A stretch of 15,067 nucleotides of DNA, taken from positions 1-15,067 of the forward strand of contig JAJZAS010000012.1 of NCBI GenBank assembly GCA_021799325.1. The letters are read 5' to 3'. The stretch comes from Bacillota bacterium (GTDB lineage: Bacteria; Bacillota; Bacilli; Alicyclobacillales; SLC66). Under the pieces are notes generated by a model, which worked only from the letters and a program-made list of their open reading frames with translations, did no database searches and was not told where the DNA came from. A program made the translations under genes and the position numbers. Shown one piece after another: positions 6,748 through 13,294 of this stretch (positions are counted from its first letter, which is position 1; every line of letters begins with the position of its first letter).

Positions 6748-7914
6748 ATGGCGGAGGAAAATCAACCAACACCCGTTACTAAACAAGACGTAATTGAAGA
6801 CTTAATAGCAAATTTTCTGAGAGAAGTCGAAGCGGCGGCCACCTATCGAAGCCTGGCCGATAAGGAAAACGATCCCAAACGCAAAGAAATATTGAACAAA
6901 TTAGCGCAGACTGAAGAAGTCCATGCAGAAAAGTGGGCCGAAAAATTGCAGTCACTCGGTATCACCAAATTGCCAGATTCCAAACCTTCATTTTGGAAGA
7001 GTTTACAGCTCAAATCCAGCAGTTTGTCTACCAATTTGGAACGCATGGAATTAGAAGAACATCGCAACATCGATACGTATGAGTCACAAAAAAAATATGG
7101 TGACGAGAGCATCACCGGACTTCTCAACGAAATACAAGAAGACGAAAAAAAACATGCCCATTCTGTTCGAGCCCTGGTCAATTCCAGTGATCCGCAAAAT
7201 TCATTGCAGATTTACCTAAGCAGGGAACGATGGCACAAACGCGGTGGTGCAGGATGGATTGGCGATGCGATATACGGCGTCAATGACGGACTGGGGGCGG
7301 TTTTTGGCATTATTTCCGGTGTCGCTGGATTTACTTCTACAGGACGTGTCGTGCTAGTATCAGGACTTGCCGGAATGATCGCAAGCGCACTCTCGATGGG
7401 GGCAGGAGCATATCTTGCGGCAAAGTCGAATCGCGAACTGGTAGAGGCAGAAATGCACCACGAACGAGAGGAAATCGAATCTGATCCGGCGCATGAACGC
7501 GAAGAGTTGGAACTTTTGTATCAGTTAAAAGGATTCACTGAAGAAGAAGCCGCCATGGTAGCGGAGCGCATCACCAGCGACAAAGAATTATACTTGAAAA
7601 CAATGGTACAAGAAGAACTCGGTATCAGTGAGGAACAGTTGCCAAATCCCTGGCGTTCTGCCTTATCAGGCAGTGTCTCCACTGCCATTGGCGCCATTAT
7701 TCCGGTCATTCCCTTCTTTTTTCTGTCGGGATTACCCGCCATCATCACAGCAGCCATTGTCAGTATCGTCGCTCATTTTCTCGTTGGCGCAGGAAAAAGC
7801 CTGGTGACGGTGCGCTCCTGGTGGCAGAGCGGCCTAGAGATGACACTTGTTGGCGTTCTGGAAGGCGCCATCACCTACAGCTTGGGACTACTCGGCAATG
7901 TTTTTTTACACTGA
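6748..7914 (+). CDS. mbfA: Ferritin-like/VIT1 fusion membrane iron transporter (MbfA-like)
   Basis: This 388-residue protein joins two domains. Residues about 12-142 form a four-helix ferritin-like (rubrerythrin/Er) domain with the expected carboxylate and histidine ligands: E26/E28 in helix 1, ExxH (E56, H59) in helix 2, E101-E104 in helix 3 and a second ExxH (E133, H136) in helix 4. Residues about 165-388 are a VIT1/CCC1-type transporter beginning GDAIYGVNDGLGAVFGIISG, with two further TM segments near 200-225. A Glu/His-rich cytosolic loop (229-258) resembles the metal-binding region of plant VIT1, and the C-terminal segments cover about 305-387. Characterised MbfA proteins of alphaproteobacteria export iron and protect against peroxide and acid stress; carrying that role over to this protein is inference. 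The start has an AAGGGAGAG ribosome-binding site. It converges on pstA with only 7 bases between the stops. Confidence 0.88.
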   Translation: MAEENQPTPVTKQDVIEDLIANFLREVEAAATYRSLADKENDPKRKEILNKLAQTEEVHAEKWAEKLQSLGITKLPDSKPSFWKSLQLKSSSLSTNLERMELEEHRNIDTYESQKKYGDESITGLLNEIQEDEKKHAHSVRALVNSSDPQNSLQIYLSRERWHKRGGAGWIGDAIYGVNDGLGAVFGIISGVAGFTSTGRVVLVSGLAGMIASALSMGAGAYLAAKSNRELVEAEMHHEREEIESDPAHEREELELLYQLKGFTEEEAAMVAERITSDKELYLKTMVQEELGISEEQLPNPWRSALSGSVSTAIGAIIPVIPFFFLSGLPAIITAAIVSIVAHFLVGAGKSLVTVRSWWQSGLEMTLVGVLEGAITYSLGLLGNVFLH

Positions 7915-7921
7915 ATCCCAA

Positions 7922-8815
7922 TCAAGCGTGCTTCGAACTGCCTCTTTGCAACATCCTTACCAGCACATGGAGGACCAGCACAATCATGACCAACAGCAGC
8001 GCTGCGGTGTAAGCCAATTGATGCGCCGAATGATAAGGTTCGTTGAGATACGTCCAAACGACATACGTCAAGTAAGCGACCGGATTCTTGACCAGTTGCA
8101 AATTGGGATCAAAATTGGACCATCCAGCGGTATAAATGAGCGGAGCGGTTTCCCCTAGTGCAATCGACACAGCAAGTAACACACCAGTTAAAATGCCAGG
8201 AGTGGCGAGTTTCAGCAATACGGTTCTCATCGCCATGAGCGGTGTCATACCAAGCGCGATGGCACCCTCCAGATAACTTTTGGGAATTTGCCGAAAACTG
8301 GCATCTGTCGTTCTCACAATGTACGGAAGTATAATGATCGATAGGCTGATCCCGCCTGCGAGTGCTGAGAAGCCCATCCCCCACTGCAACACCATCACCA
8401 TATAGCCAAAATAACCGATGACAATGGAAGGAATCCCTGCTAACACTTCAGAAAAAAACCGAATGACAGCGCCAAAGCGCTTTGGCGCGTAAAGCGCGAT
8501 GTAAATTCCAGCTAGAATGCCAAGTGGTGCAGAAATCAATGCGCTGAGGGCAATTAACAACAAGGTGCCCAAAATGGCATTTTGCAACCCTCCTGCAATC
8601 CCTGACGTTTGCGTGGCAATGAGATTATAAGAAAGCCCGGGAACCCCCTTGCTGATGACCGATAGCAAGATATCCAAAATGATAAACATGACAAATGTAA
8701 GTGCTGCAAACGAAATACTCCATATGGCAATTGACTTTACCTTGCGCCTGTAGGAACGCATTTCATAGGACGGCAACGTTTGAATCGTCAAGGTTGATTC
8801 CGCCTGAGTATCCAT
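7922..8815 (-). CDS. pstA: Phosphate ABC transporter permease PstA
   Basis: PstA is one of two membrane subunits of the PstSCAB phosphate importer. The 297-residue protein has a cytosolic N-terminus of about 27 residues, then six predicted TM segments starting at 28-56. The ABC-permease EAA loop is clear (EGAIALGMTPLMAMRTVLL, 183-201), followed by LATPGILTGVLLAVSIALGETAPL (about 203-226), a hallmark of PstA. FSEVLAGIPSIVIGYFGY (121-138) is also characteristic. It begins 3 bases after the pstC stop, with GGAGG in the pstC 3' end, so translation is probably coupled. It is the last gene of the pst cluster; no pstB or phoU follows, and I see no clear terminator before the convergent MbfA-like gene. 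Confidence 0.96.
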   Translation of the reverse strand: MDTQAESTLTIQTLPSYEMRSYRRKVKSIAIWSISFAALTFVMFIILDILLSVISKGVPGLSYNLIATQTSGIAGGLQNAILGTLLLIALSALISAPLGILAGIYIALYAPKRFGAVIRFFSEVLAGIPSIVIGYFGYMVMVLQWGMGFSALAGGISLSIIILPYIVRTTDASFRQIPKSYLEGAIALGMTPLMAMRTVLLKLATPGILTGVLLAVSIALGETAPLIYTAGWSNFDPNLQLVKNPVAYLTYVVWTYLNEPYHSAHQLAYTAALLLVMIVLVLHVLVRMLQRGSSKHA

Positions 8816-8818
8816 TGA

Positions 8819-9808
8819 TCAAGCCTCCGTTCCTACATCGCGCCGTCCCAATTGCACGAGCAATCGAGCAAGCAGATTGGTAATCATCGTAATAATCAGA
8901 AGTGTTACGGCAATCAACGCCAATGCATGAATTGACAACTTACTAAAATCAGTCAGTGCTCCGTCAAGTAACGCAGCGACTGTTGAAGCCATCGTGGAGA
9001 TAGGACTATACAAATTAGTAGGCAAATAATTGGTGGCGTTCCCACTCACCATGAGCACTGCCATGGTTTCGCCAAGCGCCCGGCCCCAGCCAAGAATAAT
9101 CGCGCCAATGACACCGCGCCGAACCAGTGGAAAGGTGATATGCCTTACACTTTCATAGGTGGTCATGCCAAGCGCTTGAGCACCTTCAATTGGCAATTTT
9201 GACACCTGCGCGATCAAATCTCTGCTGGTCGCGGTGATAATCGGGATGACCATCATGGCGAGCACTATGCCACTTGTCAAAAGCCCAAATCCGGAACCTA
9301 CTGGCCCTGCGAGAAACGGAATGACTTTACCAAAATGAGATAACCATGGACCTATCTGGTTAGCCACAATGGGAGCAAGCACCACCATTCCCCATAACCC
9401 GAACACCACACTGGGAATCCCCGCGAGTAGTTCCACCGCCGATGAAATCCACCGCGCATAGCGGTGAGGTATCTTATAGACAAGTGCAAAAGCGGATAGC
9501 AGTGAAATAGGAATGGCAATCAACATCGCGATCACAGAGGACCCAAGCGTGCCCACGATAAAAGGCAAGATACCAAACGTAGCGCCAGGAGCTCCCTCGA
9601 CGCCATTGTGAACAATCGGGTTACTCGCGTACATATTGCCCATATTCCAAGTGATCCCCGTAAAAAAGGAGAATCCTTGGAACTTAAATGCGGGCCATGC
9701 GTCCACAAACAACACACCAGCCACGAATAACAGGACAAGAAGAGGGCTGACGGCAGCAATGCCGGCAGCCACTTGAAATATTCTCGAACGGGTTCTTGCG
9801 TTAAGCAA
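8819..9808 (-). CDS. pstC: Phosphate ABC transporter permease PstC
   Basis: PstC pairs with PstA to form the transmembrane channel. The 329-residue protein has a first TM near 12-38, a large extracytoplasmic loop (about 39-78, FFTGITWNMGNMY) and further TM segments. VELLAGIPSVVFGLWG (125-140) and the EAA loop EGAQALGMTTYESVRHITFP (208-227) are family signatures, as is WGRALGETMAVLMVSGN (241-257). The start codon is TTG, with AGGAGC seven bases upstream; no ATG is better placed. It follows pstS by 24 bases and overlaps nothing. The usual stem-loop that boosts pstS over pstC is not evident in that short gap. Confidence 0.96.
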   Translation of the reverse strand: MLNARTRSRIFQVAAGIAAVSPLLVLLFVAGVLFVDAWPAFKFQGFSFFTGITWNMGNMYASNPIVHNGVEGAPGATFGILPFIVGTLGSSVIAMLIAIPISLLSAFALVYKIPHRYARWISSAVELLAGIPSVVFGLWGMVVLAPIVANQIGPWLSHFGKVIPFLAGPVGSGFGLLTSGIVLAMMVIPIITATSRDLIAQVSKLPIEGAQALGMTTYESVRHITFPLVRRGVIGAIILGWGRALGETMAVLMVSGNATNYLPTNLYSPISTMASTVAALLDGALTDFSKLSIHALALIAVTLLIITMITNLLARLLVQLGRRDVGTEA

Positions 9809-9832
9809 TTTTATTGCTCCTTATTTAGTAGT

Positions 9833-11020
9833 TTATCCGTGAATCTTGTTGATTTGTGTCTTGCTGAGCGGTTGAATCGATGCTGGAAGCGGCAGGAAGT
9901 GAACTTTTTGCATAAACACCGCTTTATTGCCACCGCTCGGGCTGATGGCCCAATCTAGCAATTTTTTCACTGCATTGGCTGTCGCAACGTTCGCTTGCTT
10001 TTGGTTCACAATCGCATATTCATAGTTGATGATCGGATACGAGTTTTTCCCTGGAGCATAGATCAAGGAAATTCTTTCATCTTTCGGCGTTTTGCCAATC
10101 ATTGCGCTGGCAGCTGACTTAATGGTGGTGGTGTTGGGTAGAAGGAATTGCCCCGCTTTATTTTGTAGCAAGGCTTCGCCAAGGCCGTGTTGCAATCCTT
10201 GATCCAGCCAACTGATTCCGACATAAGCAACACTGTTCGGCGTGTTTACTGCTGTTTGTACCACACCTTGATTGCCTTGTGCGCCAAGTGCGCCAGGAAC
10301 GCTTGGCCAAGAAACGCTGGTACCATATTGCACGGTCCGTGACCAATTCGCATTCGTGTCAGTCAGGAACTGCGTGAAGAGGAAGGTATCGCCGCTCGCA
10401 TCTTGGCGGTGAATCGGAACAATCGCGTTATGCGGAAGCTTGACGCCTTTGTTCAATTTGACGATTTGCGGGTCATTCCAATAACGGATTTTGCCAGTAT
10501 AGATTTGCGCCAAAATATTACCTGTCAATTTAAGATGAACTTTTTTAGAGACACCGGGAATATGGTACATCACTTGTTGAGCAGAGATCGCGAGTGGAAT
10601 GTTCAAGATTCCTGGTGTGGTTTGAAGCTGTGCGGTACTCATGTAGGCATCGGAAGCGCCAATTTGGACTGTTCCATCGGACGCTTGTTGAATGCCCGTG
10701 CCGCTACCCGTGCCGGACGGCGTAATTTGTACGTTTGGAGCCACTTTTTTATAAGCAGGCACCCACAGTTGGAATAAAGGGAAAAGCAGTGTGGAGCCTG
10801 TTTCCTGTAACTTAACCACTGACGTATCGCGATGAGCAACCCGTGACTTTGCAAAAGCTGGTACCATCGCCACTGATGCGCCAAGTGCGCTTGCGCCAAT
10901 CAGTGCGGAAACTGTCAATAAGGATGCTTTCTTGAATTTATTCTTTAATGTACGGATACCTCCATGATTTTGGTTTGCAATATAGATTGCGTGGTTGACA
11001 TGGTTTATCGTACCGTACAT
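9833..11020 (-). CDS. pstS: Phosphate-binding protein PstS (start unresolved)
   Basis: PstS captures phosphate outside the membrane and delivers it to PstCA. Phosphate-contact motifs are intact: ETGSTLLFPLF (73-83), SGTGSGTGIQQ (102-112), GASDAYMS (121-128) and RQDASGDT (205-212), numbered from the ATG at 11020. The signal peptide is KNKFKK (26-31), a hydrophobic stretch, then AFA|KS cleavage after residue 57. The whole protein has no cysteine, so there is no lipobox, unlike the PstS lipoproteins of most monoderm bacteria. The only in-frame ATG (11020) lies inside the predicted PhoP promoter, upstream of the likely RNA start. The good ribosome-binding site GGAGG (10963-10959) is followed in frame only by ATC (10957) and TTA (10948), neither a normal start. 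The true start is probably at codon 22-25, but the full open frame is given here. Confidence 0.88.
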   Translation of the reverse strand: MYGTINHVNHAIYIANQNHGGIRTLKNKFKKASLLTVSALIGASALGASVAMVPAFAKSRVAHRDTSVVKLQETGSTLLFPLFQLWVPAYKKVAPNVQITPSGTGSGTGIQQASDGTVQIGASDAYMSTAQLQTTPGILNIPLAISAQQVMYHIPGVSKKVHLKLTGNILAQIYTGKIRYWNDPQIVKLNKGVKLPHNAIVPIHRQDASGDTFLFTQFLTDTNANWSRTVQYGTSVSWPSVPGALGAQGNQGVVQTAVNTPNSVAYVGISWLDQGLQHGLGEALLQNKAGQFLLPNTTTIKSAASAMIGKTPKDERISLIYAPGKNSYPIINYEYAIVNQKQANVATANAVKKLLDWAISPSGGNKAVFMQKVHFLPLPASIQPLSKTQINKIHG

Positions 11021-11081
11021 CCGTAAAGGACTTGTTTTGAAAATGTAAAGAACATTTAAAGGAATGTAACTGATTTGTAAA
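11007..11081 (-). promoter_or_regulatory. PhoP-box promoter of pstS
   Basis: On the minus strand TTTACA (11081-11076), GTTACA (11070-11065), TTTAAA (11060-11055), TTTACA (11049-11044) and TTTACG (11027-11022) lie on an approximately 11-base phase, with one weak position near 11033-11038. B. subtilis PhoP binds TT(A/T/C)ACA repeats with 5-base gaps. The last repeat is 9 bases from TACGAT (11012-11007), a plausible -10, which puts the RNA start near 11000. The pstB promoter shows the same 9-base geometry. Confidence 0.72.
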
Positions 11082-11096
11082 TTTGCTGACTGTCAA

Positions 11097-11963
11097 TTAG
11101 CCGATTTGTTCCTCTACATAGACACGGGTGCGCGGGTCATTCGGATGATAGAAAAGCTTATCGGTCAGTTCAAATTCTACGATTTCTCCCGCTTCCATGA
11201 ATGCTGTGCGTTTGGCGATGCGTTTAGCCTGTGCAAGGTTGTGTGTCACAATGACAATCGTCATGTGTTCCGCCAAACGAACAAACAAATCTTCCAGCAA
11301 TTTGGTTGACTTCGGATCAAGCGCAGAGGCTGGCTCATCCAACAACAACACTTTCGGTTGCACCGCAAGTGCACGAGCTAGACAGAGGCGCTGTTGTTGA
11401 CCGCCAGAAAGCGCAAAAGGCGATTGATGAAGTCTGTCTTTCAGGTCGTCATACAGCCCCACTTCGTCCAATTTGGCTTTGGCGATCTCCACCCGCTCTT
11501 TTTTGCTAACGCCAAAAAGTTTGAGCGCCAACGTCAGGTTATCCATGATGGACATGGGAAACGGATTGGGGCGTTGAAAAAGCATGCCTACCGCACGGCG
11601 GAATGACTCCACATCCCTTACCATAGCCACATCCTGTCCGAGGACATTAACAGTGCCTTCATGCCGAAACCCTGGGACCGTATGGCTCATCCGGTTTAAC
11701 GTTCTCAAAAACGTGGTTTTTCCACATCCAGAAGGTCCGATTAACGCCGTAATTTCTTTATCTTTAATCTCTAGTTGCAAGTGATTAAGTACTTGTTTAT
11801 GGCCAAAATAAGCGGATAGATTTTCCACGCGAATGACTGTTTCCTTGGCGATTTCAGCAGTTTTCTGCAAATGAATACCACCCGTTAATACAGCTTCCAG
11901 TTCCAATAATTCTGACTCCGTTAAATGTATAGAATCATCGAGCGCTACAGTGTCGTTCGTCAC
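11097..11963 (-). CDS. pstB: Phosphate ABC transporter ATP-binding protein PstB
   Basis: PstB is the ATPase that powers phosphate import through PstCA. The 288-residue protein contains Walker A GPSGCGKT (76-83), Q-loop Q130 in FQRPNPFPMSI, the signature LSGGQQQR (185-192), Walker B VLLLDE (205-210) and H241 as switch histidine. FQRPNPFPMSI and RTLNRM are typical of PstB. The start is GTG with a G-rich site (AAGGGGG) seven bases upstream. About 40 acidic residues precede the first core strand, roughly 30 more than in B. subtilis PstB, and no better internal start is seen. Unusually, pstB is the first gene of the cluster, ahead of pstS, with its own PhoP-type promoter. No terminator separates it from pstS, so pst RNA probably also extends from here. 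Confidence 0.96.
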   Translation of the reverse strand: MTNDTVALDDSIHLTESELLELEAVLTGGIHLQKTAEIAKETVIRVENLSAYFGHKQVLNHLQLEIKDKEITALIGPSGCGKTTFLRTLNRMSHTVPGFRHEGTVNVLGQDVAMVRDVESFRRAVGMLFQRPNPFPMSIMDNLTLALKLFGVSKKERVEIAKAKLDEVGLYDDLKDRLHQSPFALSGGQQQRLCLARALAVQPKVLLLDEPASALDPKSTKLLEDLFVRLAEHMTIVIVTHNLAQAKRIAKRTAFMEAGEIVEFELTDKLFYHPNDPRTRVYVEEQIG

Positions 11964-11998
11964 CGTGCGTCCCCCTTCAAGTGATTTACTTCATTCCA

Positions 11999-12030
11999 AT
12001 TATAGAAGGGGATTGTTAAGCGATTGTAAA
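11999..12030 (-). promoter_or_regulatory. PhoP-box promoter of pstB
   Basis: On the minus strand TTTACA (12030-12025) and TTAACA (12019-12014) form an 11-base direct repeat of the PhoP consensus. Nine bases later comes a perfect TATAAT (12004-11999), about 35 bases before the pstB GTG. There is no separate sigma-A -35 at the usual 17-base spacing, as expected for a PhoP-activated promoter. Confidence 0.72.
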
Positions 12031-12053
12031 GAGAACCTCCTCTTCATCAAACC

Positions 12054-12070
12054 TTTACTTAACCTTTACA
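12054..12070 (+). repeat. Opposite-facing PhoP-like direct repeat
   Basis: The plus strand carries TTTACT (12054-12059), TAACC, TTTACA (12065-12070), again an 11-base direct repeat, but oriented away from pstB and toward aroF. No plus-strand gene starts nearby, so it may be an upstream PhoP contact for the pstB promoter or a chance match. Confidence 0.35.
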
Positions 12071-12074
12071 AAGC

Positions 12075-12119
12075 AAAAAGGCAATCCGCCCATCAATGTG
12101 ATGACTTCGGATTGCCTTT
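12075..12119 (-). terminator. Strong intrinsic terminator after the hisC-aroF operon
   Basis: A perfect 12-bp stem is formed by AAAGGCAATCCG and CGGATTGCCTTT (12119-12108 with 12088-12077), with an inner CATCA/TGATG helix inside the loop. On the minus strand it is followed by TTTTTGC, giving a directional terminator 28 bases past the aroF stop. It insulates the phosphate cluster from aroF transcription. Confidence 0.92.
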
Positions 12120-12146
12120 ACTAGGAAATTAAAGTGTTTTGCTACA

Positions 12147-13238
12147 TTACGCGCCTGTCACTTCTGCCAATTGAGGGAGAAATCCACTGTTTCTGAGTTC
12201 ACTGAGGAAGTTCCCAAATTCATCAAAGTTCATCTGTTGCTTGGCATCGGAGAGCGCAACGCTTGGTTCCGGATGTACTTCGACAATCAGTCCATCTGCC
12301 CCAACGGCCAGCGCCGCTTTCGCCACCGGCAACATGATGTCTTTGCGACCAGTGGAGTGAGAGATATCGACAAGTACCGGCAGATGGGTTTCCTGCTTCA
12401 GAATCGGAACTGCCGAAATATCTAGTGTATTGCGTGTGGCTTTTTCATAGGTACGGATGCCGCGCTCGCAAAGGATGATTTTTTCGTTACCTCTTGCCGC
12501 GATGTACTCTGCAGCAAAAATCAATTCTTCAATCGTTGCGGAGAGTCCGCGTTTAAGTAGCACTGGCACCCGAGTTTGACCAGCCGCCTTTAACAATTCG
12601 AAATTTTGCATGTTGCGGGCGCCAATTTGAATGACATCCACGTATTGCAGCGCCATTTCGATATCGGCAGGATTGACGATCTCCGAAACCGATGCCATGT
12701 TGAATTGCTGGCTGGTTTGCTTAAGCATTTTTAACCCTTGTTCGCCAAGACCCTGGAAGTCATAAGGAGAAGTCCTTGGCTTAAATGCGCCACCACGCAG
12801 TAAGCCAATGCCTTGGGACTGCATAAACGAACCTACTTTTTCCATTTGCTCCGCAGTTTCTACCGAGCAAGGGCCCGCAATGACGATTGGCTTGCCACCG
12901 CCCACTTCGACGCCCTTGACGTTGACCACGGTATTTTTGTTAGAGCGTTCTCTACTGACAAGAAGACGCCGCTGTTCTTCCTGTAACCCAAGCGATGCCT
13001 GGAAAATTTGTTTGAACAAATGGCGGATAGTGCCATCAGAAAAAGGTCCAGGATTCTCGCCAACCAAAATGTCCAACTGTTGCTTTTCGCGCTCTGGATC
13101 AAATGGATCAACGCCTCGTGCATGCTTGATTTGGCCGATTCTTTCTACAATATCTGCCCGTTTGCTTAAGAGCATTAACAATTCGTGATTGATGCCATCA
13201 AGCTCATTTCGTAATTCTTTCAATCGGTCCTCTGCCAT
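12147..13238 (-). CDS. aroF: Bifunctional chorismate mutase (AroQ)/3-deoxy-7-phosphoheptulonate synthase
   Basis: This enzyme makes DAHP from phosphoenolpyruvate and erythrose 4-phosphate, the entry step to aromatic amino acids. In the 363-residue protein residues 1-85 are an AroQ-type chorismate mutase domain (RLKELRNELDGINHELLMLLSKRADIV), as in the Bacillus AroA enzyme, where it also acts as the feedback sensor. Residues about 103-355 are the type I-beta DAHP synthase barrel: AGPCS (121-125), RGGAFKPRTSPYDFQG (148-163), LKRG (228-231), ERGIRTYEKATRNTLDI (258-274), DISHSTGRKD (291-300) and VEVHPEP (319-325), carrying the metal and substrate ligands. The frame opens at TTG 13256, but ATG 13238 has GAGGGAG nine bases upstream and gives the expected N-terminus. 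hisC lies upstream by 56 bases and a strong terminator follows. Naming varies (aroA, aroG or aroF). Confidence 0.96.
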   Translation of the reverse strand: MAEDRLKELRNELDGINHELLMLLSKRADIVERIGQIKHARGVDPFDPEREKQQLDILVGENPGPFSDGTIRHLFKQIFQASLGLQEEQRRLLVSRERSNKNTVVNVKGVEVGGGKPIVIAGPCSVETAEQMEKVGSFMQSQGIGLLRGGAFKPRTSPYDFQGLGEQGLKMLKQTSQQFNMASVSEIVNPADIEMALQYVDVIQIGARNMQNFELLKAAGQTRVPVLLKRGLSATIEELIFAAEYIAARGNEKIILCERGIRTYEKATRNTLDISAVPILKQETHLPVLVDISHSTGRKDIMLPVAKAALAVGADGLIVEVHPEPSVALSDAKQQMNFDEFGNFLSELRNSGFLPQLAEVTGA

Positions 13239-13294
13239 TCCCTTACTCTCCCTCAAAATATTTTGAATATTTATTTTAATGTATTTGGTCTATT

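Noticed and set aside
13239..13256. TTG start for the DAHP synthase
   Set aside because: The extension covers the GAGGGAG ribosome-binding site of the ATG at 13238 and adds residues not seen in the family.
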